Source of the DNA: Cydia pomonella | Lineage: Eukaryota; Arthropoda; Insecta; Lepidoptera; Tortricidae | Assembly (NCBI RefSeq): GCF_033807575.1 | Contig: NC_084707.1 | Coordinates: 20,074,550-20,138,549, forward strand | Length of the DNA stretch: 64,000 bases | Direction of reading: 5' to 3' | Shown: piece by piece, positions 33,431 to 43,094 of the stretch | Position numbering within the stretch: position 1 is the stretch's first letter | How the letters are laid out: every line of letters begins with the position of its first letter | The notes under the pieces: model-generated | The model's input: only the letters and a program-made list of their open reading frames with translations | Database searches by the model: none | What the model was told of the DNA's origin: nothing | Made by a program: the position numbers and the translations under genes

Positions 33431-34768
33431 TATAATGTAAATATTGTTAAGCATATACCGAGGACATGATTTTTGTAACAACTTGTTAAAAATACCCACA
33501 AAATAGTATTTTATGGAGGGAAAATAAAAACAAGTAAAATTTACACAGGTTTAGAATCTTTACCTACTTACTGGTTTTCATAGAATTATTCATGTTATTC
33601 GGAAACTAGGTAAAGTACTCTTGACTTTTCGAATATATACAATCTATTTGTGTGCAACAACGTACATAGTAACAAAGACTGGCAACACTGCCTAGTAGGT
33701 AAAGTTGCCGCAGGTTTCAAGTAATTTGTTTGAAATAGGGCTGTCACAAAAACTCACATCATTAGTTACTAAGAAAACGCATTAATTAAAAAATTACTTA
33801 AACTAGATCAATTAGCGCCTAACTAAACTTATTCATTCATTCAGTCTTATTTATTCATTTTCAGTTGACTTAGCTCTAAAATGTCGTTAATTATGGAAGA
33901 TTCATCGAAGCTTTGTGCGTTCCTACGCAGGTACTGAAATTACAGTTATAATTAACTGTCATTTCAGCACAATTTTATTCATTTCACCTTAAATGGCTAC
34001 ATTTATTTTTTTTGTCACAGTGTTGACAGTGGCAACTTTACCTAACCTCAAGTAACATTACCCATAAATAAATGTTACAAATGGGTATATTTATGCATTT
34101 TTGAACATTAAAAACCATGCCTGCAATGTTTTACATGATATATCAAAATTTTACTCAAGAAAATTTTATAATGACACCGAAAAAACGTCTAACTTCTTAT
34201 CTAGTGAATGGTGTCAAATAAAAATATGTTGCCAGCCATTTTGTCACTAAAGGTAAAGTTGCTTACAGAAGGTTATGTTACCACGTTTGACGGTATGACT
34301 CACATATCACTTTGAGACGTCAAAACCGTTAATATAGTGAAATAACGAATTAGTTATTTCACAGGTGATAGTTGGTATGAAAATTCGAGCCTAAAAATGT
34401 TCACACATTTTTCTCGTCAAGCGTGAATATCGCTTTTATTCCACCACGCACTTCATCACGCGTCAAGCGTTTGAAACCACGTGCAGCCTTGTATCGGGGA
34501 GGCAGAGGCGCCCACTCAATCACGCCGGACGTCCGTCAAGTTTTGTATGCCGCTCTTTTCAATATTACTCATGTTACCCCCGAAGCCTGTGACTAATTCG
34601 GAAAATTACTTTCCGAAAACATTGTGACGAAGCGCAAGGTTTAGGTATAATTTGGCGATTTTGGCGAATAGTGTAAGGATTACCAGAAGGGGTTTGTTAG
34701 AACTCCTTCAAACTTCTGGTGACGATATAACAATAACTTGCGTGTAAACGAGTTGCACGTTCATTTTT
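33431..34768. other. Intergenic, with repeated GGCAACTTTACC motif
   Basis: No gene. The 12-mer GGCAACTTTACC or its complement recurs at 33066, 33698, 34031 and 34252 in alternating orientation. Together with ACCATCAAACGTGG (33053) and its inverted partner (about 34283), this suggests a degenerate DNA element of about 1.26 kb spanning 33050-34305. Confidence 0.35.
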
Positions 34769-35450
34769 AGGGTTCCGTAGTCAACTAGGAACCCTTATAG
34801 TTTCGCCATGTCTGTCTGTCTGTCTGTCCGAGGCTTTGCTCCGTGGTCGTTAGTGCTAGAATGCTGAAATTTGGCATGGATATATAAATCAATAAAGCCG
34901 ACAAAGTCGTACAATAAAATTTAAAATTTTTTTTTTTTTAGGGTACCTTCCCTACACGTAAAGTGGGGGTGAAATTTTTTTTTCGCTTCAACCCTAGAGT
35001 GTGGGTATCGTTGGAAAGGTCTTTCAAAACTAATAGGGGTTTTCAAAAAACATTTTTTGATAAAGTGAATATATTCGGAGATAATCGCTCCGGAAGAAAA
35101 AAAAAAGTGTCCCCCCCCTCTAACTTTTAAACCATAGGTCCAAAAAATATGAAAAAAAATCGTGGAAGTAGAGCTTAAGAAAGACATTAAATGAAAACTA
35201 TAGCGGACATGATCAGTTTAGCTATTTTTGAGTTATCGCAAAAAGTTTTCCCTTCATAGTAAAAAGACTTATTTTAATTAGGTACTGATTATCCAAATTT
35301 CCCTATTTATTTAACTCGGGTGAAAGGTACCGTTTCATCCCTTGGTTAACAATTTACTATACTTTAAGCTCCAGTTTAGCTTATTGAGACGGAAGAGTAA
35401 CTACGGAACCCTACACTGAGCGTGGCCCCACATGCTCTTGGCCGGTTTTT
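34769..35450 (+). mobile_element. Dispersed repeat with GGGTTCCGTA/TACGGAACCC ends, copy 1
   Basis: It starts AGGGTTCCGTAGTCAACTAG, passes through a CTGT microsatellite, and ends ACTACGGAACCCTACACTGA then CTCTTGGCCGGTTTTT. I recognise the overall layout as a very common lepidopteran non-autonomous repeat. The 88-codon minus-strand open frame inside it is not a gene. Confidence 0.7.
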
Positions 35451-35558
35451 ATAAGATGGAAACAATGATGTGATCCTGTAAACATAATAACAAAAGATCG
35501 ATTGCGTCTCATCATTGCCCTGCAATAAGAAGGCCCGGTGTCCTGAAAAAGAATGTTA

Positions 35559-35711
35559 CAGTCAGGCCAAGCTAAATTGGCAGCGATTTTGATAGCACAA
35601 ACTTTGCAAGTGTCAAGTAAACGTCATAATTTCATAGAAGTTTGACGTTGAAAATAACACTTGCGCAGTCTGTCGTATCAAAATCGCAGCCATCTTAGTT
35701 TGATCTGACTT
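35559..35711. mobile_element. MITE with TA duplication (153 bp)
   Basis: Inverted ends of about 55 bp share GCGATTTTGATA, GCAAGTGT and AGTCAG. TA lies on both sides (35557-35558, 35712-35713). The loop has AATTTCATAGAAGTTTGACG. Confidence 0.75.
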
Positions 35712-35729
35712 TAAGAGGTTAGGGGTTAA

Positions 35730-35852
35730 CACATTCGCTACCAACGTTTTCGTAGCGCTACGCTCGTAGCTGATCCCAGCGTTTTCCTGCTTTGTAGAGG
35801 AACGCTACTACGAACAGAGAACCCGCCGAGCGGGTTCCCGGTACTCGATGTG
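35730..35852. mobile_element. Candidate piggyBac-type MITE (TTAA-flanked)
   Basis: TTAA occurs at 35726-35729 and 35853-35856, and the ends begin CACAT on both strands. Inside is an inverted GTAGCG/CGCTAC and GAACCCGC/GCGGGTTC arrangement. TTAA target sites are diagnostic for piggyBac-like elements. The short terminal repeats keep this tentative. Confidence 0.55.
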
Positions 35853-35893
35853 TTAAGGTACCAGCTGAATTTGTCATAACCGCAAATTAAAAT

Positions 35894-36466
35894 TCGGCCA
35901 AGAGCATGTCGGGCCATGATCAGTGTAGGTTTCCATAGTTACCCGTCTGTCAGAATAGGCTAAGCGGGTTAGGTTAGGTTAGGCTAAATTTGTAAGTATC
36001 ATGTACATTACAAGCATATGGGACTACCTTTGCAGCACTTTGTACGTATTTTTACTACGAAGAAAAGACTTGTTGCAATAATTCAAAAATGCCTGACCGA
36101 TCATATTATTATTCGGTATAGTTTTCATTGAAAGTATTTATTCAGTTTTTGTTTATCGACTTTTTTTCAATTTTTTTGGACTCGTCCAAAAGTTAGAGTG
36201 GGTGACTTGGAGTCCCTTATTCATTTTGAAAGAAGACCTATCCAACTATACTCCACACCATTGGGTTAAAGAGAAAAAAAAATACATTTAACAACACAAT
36301 TTTTTTTTGTATTGTTTATTTTACCGTTCTGTCGCTATGCATGATTTATGTATCCATGCTAAAATGCAGCTTTCTAGCACTAACGATCACGGAGCAAAGC
36401 CGCAGACGGGCAGACAGACGGACATGGCGAAACTATAAGGGTTCCTAGTTGACTACGCAACCCTTA
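35894..36466 (-). mobile_element. Dispersed repeat with GGGTTCCGTA ends, copy 2 (inverted)
   Basis: Read in reverse, it begins GGGTTGCGTAGTCAACTAGG at 36466 and runs through GACAGACGG to the terminal GGCCGAATT. It is a shortened, diverged copy of 34769-35450 in the opposite orientation. A short (TTAGG)3 run at 35967-35983 lies inside. Confidence 0.65.
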
Positions 36467-37532
36467 AAACTAATCAGTCATAAGAACGTATCCCATTTCT
36501 GGCAACTTTGTCGTGTAAGAGTGTTATAGTGATTACAGTTTTTTAGAACATAATTAGTTTCAATATTTATTTCTATAGCTATAGCTCGACGTTTCGTACA
36601 TGTATGTAATAATAAGGGTAAAATGAATGCATTTGAAAACTACAATTTTAAACTTAGCTTGTTAAAACTCAATGACAAAAGCATTTACACGGGGAACATG
36701 CCGCGCAATATAAAGCCAGCTGTAGTTTGGAGTTAGAGCTCTAAACTATGTAGCCCACTAACTTTACATGCTTTATTCGCTAACAAACTGTTTTAGGTAC
36801 AATGCTTAATGAAAATTTAGAGCACGCCAAATACAATAGGCGAACAAAAACTAAAAATAGAGTCTAAGAAACTACAACGTGGATTAAAAAACTTATTAAT
36901 AGTTTTTCAGAACAAAATAATCGTTTTTAAAGCCACTTTTATGTACTCTTTTAATGGACAATATTATTTCATAAGACAAAAATGACAGTAATTCATAGTT
37001 TATAATCAGTACCATATGCTTCGGCAAATGGATAGAAGGATTTCTTATAGATTTGAGCGGTGCTCTTGTTGATGATCTTGAAAATTAGTTGACAGTTGAG
37101 TTATTAAATAGTCCACTTACAGACATAGAAGTTTTTGTAACAAAATAAAGTGATTGAGTGAAATATGGACATGTCTTTTATCGATGTTACCTTAACGCTA
37201 TAGATATTTTTAATATTGTATAAAAAGGTAGCTACCGCGAAATACACAACACGTTCGATATCTTCTTTGATACACCCATTGGTAGTTTTCTTATATTTTG
37301 ACACTGTATTCTACAGTTTACGTTTTTATTTCTAAATACTTAATATATGTAATAAAGAAATTATAGTTCGGATTTATAATTGATTTGCATTCTTAAAATT
37401 TCCCGGTAAATTACAGCAAGTATAATTCACATCTTTTAATATTAATATATAACTGACTTATCGATGTTATTATTTGTCGATATTTAATTTTCTCAAGCAC
37501 TCGTTTTTTCCACAAAAATTTCTATGTCTGTA
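36467..37532. other. Intergenic, no gene recognised
   Basis: AT-rich. The segment 36736-36785 is similar to 37847-37895 (ACTATGTAGC, ACTAACTTTACA), indicating an old duplicated or dispersed sequence. No coding potential was seen. Confidence 0.3.
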
Positions 37533-37670
37533 GGCCTAGCACATGATTGGCGCGACAGTATCTCGCGGCAAGATAGACTACCGGTCTTTTTCTAACTGTG
37601 TTAATTAAAGAACGACGGGTAGTCCATCTCTCTGCGAGATACTGTCGCGCCAACCATGTGCTAGCCCGGC
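37533..37670. mobile_element. MITE with TA duplication (about 138 bp)
   Basis: Inverted ends share CTAGCACATG, TTGGCGCGACAGTATCTCGC and AGACTAC/GGACTAC. TA lies at 37531-37532 and 37671-37672. Confidence 0.75.
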
Positions 37671-38465
37671 TATCCATTTAAAATAAATATTAATGTTTTT
37701 TTTTTAACACGGACTTTCTTTGTATCTATAATGTCGCAACTGAATTGCTCATCCTGCACTCGTATGTGTCACAAGCAATAGAAAACCGGCTGTCTGCGTG
37801 GAAGTTGGACATGTACGTGGCTTAACTAACGAAGTTGGGCGTTATAGAGCCCTGGAACTATGTAGCTTACTAACTTTACACGGATTTATTCCTCGCCCAA
37901 CTATGCTTTGGCCAGTGGACAGTGTTCGCTTTGATGAAAATTTGAAACAGGTTTCATAGAGCTTTGTACCCTGTATTTGATACGAGGGTAATATATTCCC
38001 AGAATTCGTGATTATAAAAATATTGCCCGTATTTTCGTTATTTACGTTATTCAGCTAGGCGTACTAATACCTAAATATCTACTAGATACTTAGCTTTCTT
38101 ACCTTTTCTTTTATTTCTTAGTATTACATAATTTTCCTCTCAAGTAAAAGATATTCTACATTATCCGACCTTCACAATACATAATAGTATGTACTAAACA
38201 TTAGTAGTTTCGTAATTCGTAATTAATTTATTTCATAGAATATGGTATATACAATTCTGGTGTCGTTGTTTTTTGGTATAGAACAGCATATTCTGCCATC
38301 ACTGGCGTAGAAATATATACAACAAGAAATTATGTAACTTAAAATTAGTTTGACATCATTAAAATAAACGAATATATAACGCAAGCCACTCACTCACTCA
38401 GATAGATATTATGTTACTACGTATATCTCACTAATATAACAGCAGTTTAGGTAGCTACCATGATT
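37671..38465. other. Intergenic, no gene recognised
   Basis: AT-rich. It contains the second member (37847-37895) of the repeat pair noted for 36736-36785. Nothing else is supported. Confidence 0.3.
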
Positions 38466-38990
38466 ATAGTATAGTATAGTATAGTATATCTTTATTTGCT
38501 AGAATTATGGTTAACACAGATGTTACATCAAAATTTTATCCAGCACAATTCTGCCGACTTACGGCGTGCAAATTTTACTATAAATACTTAATGCCTAACA
38601 TGCATTTACTCTATATTTACATTTCATCGATTAATTATTACTTAATAATGTTTATATTTATAAGTTGTTAGTTACAAAAAAAATTAAAAACAAAATGAGT
38701 ATGAAAATATTAACAAATGTCCTACAGAATACATTACATTAATTAAATTATAATTAGGTACAAACATTTTAAATACAATTAAATTTACAGCCCTTTATTG
38801 CGCATAATTATTAAATCTACAGTTGGTTTCTTTTAAGAATTCCTTCACTGAGTAAAAGCACTGCTCTTTCAACCATAAACTAAGTTTTTTGCAAAAACTG
38901 TTATAATCCATATCCGTAATTTGTTTTGGTATAGAGTTATAGATCAAACAAGCCATGTAGTAGCAGTTTTTACGGTACAGTTTTAGTAAG
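38466..38990 (-). mobile_element. LINE 3' end with (TATAC)n tail
   Basis: On the minus strand the codons from about 38998 to 38795 read LYRKNCYYMACLIYNSIPKQ, then LSLWLKEQCFYSVKEFL and a TAA stop. That is the hydrophobic C-terminus of a non-LTR ORF2. An AT-rich 3' UTR, AATAAA (about 38493) and a TATAC tandem tail (38464-38487) follow. Truncation lies near 39000. Confidence 0.7.
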
Positions 38991-39718
38991 TTAGTTAGTA
39001 GTTTTGGTTAGTTTTATGTAAGGCATGTGCGACAATACCTGACTAAAACGACTGTTAACTGACCGTGTATGAACAACGGTGTTATGCTGTGTGAGGGATG
39101 TGCGCCGCCAGCGATCAGAGCATTACATACGGGCATTGTTAAAGGATGCGTCAGGCACAGAATGTCATTAGGCTGCATGCGATACGTTTGGAACCGACAT
39201 GATTCCTGTCGTGCCGGCTCTGGTATTCCTATCCGTTGCACTAACGCTAGCGTATCGAGCTCATAGACGAGCCAGTGTAACTCTGTTCACTCCTATGTGT
39301 TCTGGAAGAGCTCACTAATGCTTAGGTTTTACTGAGTCTTCGACTCAACCACACTTGGCAAGTGTTGTGAATGAAATGCAGAGCGGACATGGGACCGCCG
39401 ACCGCGATTCAATCAATGGGAGAATGTTATTTACAACGCTTGGCGATTGCATCATTTTTAGTAAACAAAAAGTACTAGTCTCGTAGTGTCCGTAGTGTTG
39501 TGCATCAAATATGTGTAGTTTTTATCTTAATATAAGATATGTTGAGGCCAAGTTGTAATAATAGTACAGGGCTTGCAGTTGAGACAAAACTTTTTGTGAA
39601 TTAATCAGCAGTACATTATTGCCAATATAGAACCGCAAACACTTTATAATGGGGACCAAATACCCTTAAGAATTACCATCAAAAACATTTTTCCATCGTA
39701 ATTATGTAATTCGTTTTT
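38991..39718. other. Intergenic, no gene recognised
   Basis: Between 39010 and 39270 both strands are open for 65-75 codons at moderate GC. I recognise no domain. The rest is AT-rich. Confidence 0.3.
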
Positions 39719-39901
39719 TTTTTTTTTTATACTACGTCGGTGGCAAACAAGCATACGGCCCGCCTGATGGAAAGCAGTCTCCGTAGCCTATGTACGCCTG
39801 CAACTACAGAGGAGTTACATGCGCGTTGCCGACCCTAAACCCGCCCCCCTTCGTTGAGCTCTGGCAACCTTACTTACCGGCAGGAACACAACACTATGAG
39901 T
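39719..39901 (-). mobile_element. Poly(A) retroposon family, copy C (5'-truncated)
   Basis: A T-run (39717-39728) is followed by TACTACGTCGGTGGCAAAC and the family body, which stops at about 39901, roughly 130 bp short of copies A and B. Confidence 0.75.
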
Positions 39902-40199
39902 TGGTTTTCACGAGTACATATCCCAAGCTTCAAATTACTGCACACGCTCACATTCACGCAATAAAAAAAAATCAAATTATACAGCTTATATAAAACTGTT
40001 AATATGGTCTCTAGGTCTATTCAATTAAATGAATTATTAAATTAGCCTCCTAAGTTTGGGAAAAAACTTGCAAGAAGCATTTTTTTAACTATCCTAAGAA
40101 GAATAAATGATCAGAATGTATCGGCAATATTACCGTTACAAATTGCTTAGCGGCGCTAGTCGAAGTATTGCTATGAATGTAAACAGGGGTACGAGTAAA

Positions 40200-40342
40200 G
40201 GGCTCATTTAGACGACGCGCGAACTCATATACCATTTTAGTTACATTGCGGACTATTGAAGTTACATCCATTCATCTGACCGATCAAATACCGCAATGTA
40301 ATGAAACTCATATGCAAGTTCTCGTACCGTCTAAACGAGCCC
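40200..40342. mobile_element. MITE with AAA flanks (143 bp)
   Basis: Inverted ends GGGCTCATTTAGACG / GGGCTCGTTTAGACG extend about 52 bp to TTACATTGCGG, with about 80 percent match. AAA flanks both ends (40197-40199, 40343-40345), a possible 3-bp target duplication. Confidence 0.75.
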
Positions 40343-40446
40343 AAACGGTGGCGTGCATCGGCCCAATTCGACTCGAGAAAGATTAAGAGGTATTATCGTA
40401 CATACATTTGTGGTCCACTAATAATAGATAAATACATTTCATATAA

Positions 40447-40720
40447 GTATAACTAACTAACTAACTGCTTTGGCTCAGCGATCCAAAAACAATCTTGGCC
40501 TCCGAAACGAGAGAACGCCACCTGTCCCGATCCAGTGCGGTTTCCTGCCATGAATTGGCATTCAGCCGACGCAGGTCCGCCTCCACGACATCACACCAGC
40601 GGTACCTGGGGCGCCCGATCGGTCGACGGCCGGTTGGTCGCCTCAAGTACGCTTCCTTGACTACGCGATCCTCCCCCATTCTGAGTCCATTGAGAGTTTC
40701 TGAGTGTTGTATTGTATTGT
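40447..40720 (-). mobile_element. RTE-type LINE C-terminus with (GTTA)n tail
   Basis: The minus-strand frame ending at 40461 reads RRPIGRPRYRWCDVVEADLR, LNANSWQETALDRDRWRSLV and a short end, the classical C-terminus of RTE-like LINEs. Immediately downstream on that strand is a GTTAGTTAGTTA tail (about 40450-40466). The segment is 5'-truncated near 40710. Confidence 0.75.
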
Positions 40721-41584
40721 AGTTTAGTTCATATAAGTATTGTATACTAAAAACAGAATACTCGTAGACAGATATAATTTGCATAATACAGCTCAATGTA
40801 AGTAATAATTGTTAATTAAATAAAGCTTTATCATGACACTAATAGTAAAAGTACTAGCAAAATATTCCTGTTTACATACATTACTTCGCTAGCAATGCTA
40901 CAGAACTAGGAATTCCGTAGCAGATATTAACATAACTTTAGCATTTGCATTCATAATACGTGTTTTCATTTATATTATGTTCTTAATTATTGTCCCAGCT
41001 TATTTTTCTACATATGAGATAAGTAGATTTCAAACGTTTTTATTATTATTATATATAAAATGTTCACTATAAACACTTGTTTAATCAAAAAGTTGATGAA
41101 CAACGATTAATACTTAAAAGAAATAATGAAGCTTTGAATGGCCATAAATCACAAAAGAAGCGATATAGAGGCCATATGGTAGTTACACTGTTACGATACA
41201 ACCGTCATGTCACTTTCTGTCTATTTCTTGAGTCGAATCGGACCAACACATTACTATTCACGACTGTCTTACCCAATTTAAATGAGACGCACTTCAAACA
41301 AAATTGGATTCCACCTGATTTTTACTGGAGACAGGGGATTTCGCTTTTACAGTTGATACACCGAAAACCCATCCAGATAATTGCTTAATCCAGATTAAGC
41401 GATGTTTTAAATTATTGATTACTTTCAGTCAAGAGCTTGGAGGGTAAATTAACGTAGATTCTGTTTATCCTGCAATTATTGGGCAGGCGGAGTCGGTTAA
41501 GAGCCCTTTTGGTTTAACCTTCCTGCTGATGCTACATAATATTGGCTATCGAATACGATGCCGCCGCCAGAGCCAGTAATGTAA
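40721..41584. other. Intergenic, no gene recognised
   Basis: AT-rich. An open frame of 103 codons at 41077-41388 (+) has a basic N-terminal part (HKSQKKRYRGH) and PNLNETHFKQNWIPP, which might be a transposase or LINE fragment, but I cannot assign it. Confidence 0.3.
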
Positions 41585-41857
41585 AAATATAAATAAATAA
41601 ATAAATTTATAGGACATTATTACACAAATTGACTAAGTCCCACAGTAAGCTCAATAAGGCTTGTGTTGAGGGTACTTAGACAACGATATATATAATATAT
41701 AAATATTTATAAATACTTAAATACATAGAAAACACCCATGACTCAGGAACAAATATCCATGCTCATCACACGAATAAATGCCCTTACCAGGATTTGAACC
41801 CGGGACCATCGGCTTCATAGGCAGCGTCACTATCCAGTAGGCCAGACCGGTCGTCAA
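41585..41857 (-). mobile_element. tRNA-derived SINE (family 1), copy 2
   Basis: On the minus strand it starts GACCGGTCTGGCCTACTGG (A-box-like), has GGGTTCAAATCC (B box), a body with a TA-rich section and an AATA tandem tail (41590-41604). It is nearly identical in layout to copy 1. Confidence 0.8.
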
Positions 41858-41920
41858 ATAAATACATAAAAATTAACTGGTTAATTAATAATTGGTTTCA
41901 TATAAATTCTATGCCCAAAA

Positions 41921-42420
41921 CGCGTGGAGGAGCTATTGGTCTATGAAAGAGCTATTAAGGGCAACCGTCTGCTGACCTTAAAGCGGAAACTCGTCGACAT
42001 GTGCACTCTGCCTGTCCTGACCTACGGTCAAACGTGGTCACTCACCGAGGCGCAAAAGACCAAATTGGAGGTTTGCCAAAGTGCTATGAAGTGCAGCATA
42101 CTAGGAGTAAAACGGATTGATGGAATCCGTAACTCTACGCTGCGCTCAAAAACACGCATTACTGATGTTGGAGCTAAGACCGCTAAGCTGAAATGGGACC
42201 GGGTCGGCCATCTCTGCCGCATGCACCCACAGAGGTGGGACAAAATAACCAAGGTATGGGTGCCGCAAGACGGGCAAGGATCTGGTAGGCCCAGACGCAT
42301 GACAGGACGACCTGGACGCATATCTCAACGGCTGGGTGGGGATTGCTCAAAACCGAAACGAATGAAAATCGAGGGGGGAGGCCTTTGCCCAGCAGTGGGA
42401 CTCCGTATAGGCTTCTATTC
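41921..42420 (+). mobile_element. Decayed RTE-type LINE C-terminal fragment
   Basis: The reading frame starts AWRSYWSMKELLR, shifts frame near 41955, continues KLVDMCTLPVLTYG, KLEVCQSAMKCSILGVKR, KLKWDRVGHLCRMHPQRW and GRPRRMT, shifts again near 42300 to DLDAYLNGW, hits a stop, and ends GEAFAQQWDS. All of these are landmarks of the RTE-like ORF2 C-terminus. Two frame shifts and a stop make it a pseudogene. Confidence 0.8.
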
Positions 42421-42980
42421 GAAATTCAACATCAGAAAAGACACTACCAATATCGGTAGCTATCAAAACAATATAAGTTATCCAGCAGCAATATTTGCAA
42501 GACAATATTTTGATGGATAATGTGAAGGGTCTCTAACGCAAACATGTATAATACAGCGGCAGCGGCACGCTCGATAATGGGTTTAGTTTACGGCCTGAAA
42601 CCGTTATTGCACAAAGTCGATTATTTAAGGCTGACCTTTGAAATTTGGCCGGATCTTTTGCAGGGTAATAATTATTTTTAAGCGGAGCTATAGGATACGG
42701 GGTGCGGGGGGTAGGTGGCTTGTTGATGTCGATGGCGCGGCTGCGGTGAGCTTTTGGTGTTTGTTTGCCGGATGAGCACACGCATTTCACACTCCGCCGC
42801 TCACTGGATAGCCGCCGACCCTCTGTCATGTAAACATCCTCTTATATTAAGCACATAGCTACTTGTCCAAGTTCTAAATTAAACCAAATCAAAGAATCCA
42901 TACTTTTAATAGAATATTAATGATATTCGTTTTGTACGTGTGATTTTAAGAATTAGATACCGAAAAGAGACCGCAACCCA
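42421..42980. other. Intergenic, no gene recognised
   Basis: A moderately GC-rich patch near 42690-42800 has overlapping open frames without recognisable domains. Confidence 0.3.
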
Positions 42981-43094
42981 ATTTTTTTTTAATACCGCGA
43001 CGGTGGCAAACAATCATACGGCCCGCCTGATGGTAAGCAGTCACCGTAGCCTATGGACGCCTGCAACACCAGAGGCATTACATGCGCGTTGCCA
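42981..43094 (-). mobile_element. Poly(A) retroposon family, copy D (strongly truncated)
   Basis: A T-run (42984-42991) is followed by ACGGTGGCAAACAATCATAC and CCCGCCTGATGGTAAGCAG. It stops at about 43094. This is the shortest and most diverged of the four copies. Confidence 0.7.

Noticed and set aside
35967..35983. Interstitial telomeric (TTAGG)n array
   Set aside because: Only about three units, inside a dispersed repeat. Another two to three units near 21033 are equally short.
39014..39266. Open frames on both strands of about 65-75 codons
   Set aside because: Complementary shadows of each other with no recognised domain, next to a LINE end.
41760..41857. tRNA gene on the minus strand
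   Set aside because: A- and B-box-like motifs are present, but no cloverleaf forms and the sequence continues into a SINE body. The same holds for all seven family 1 copies.
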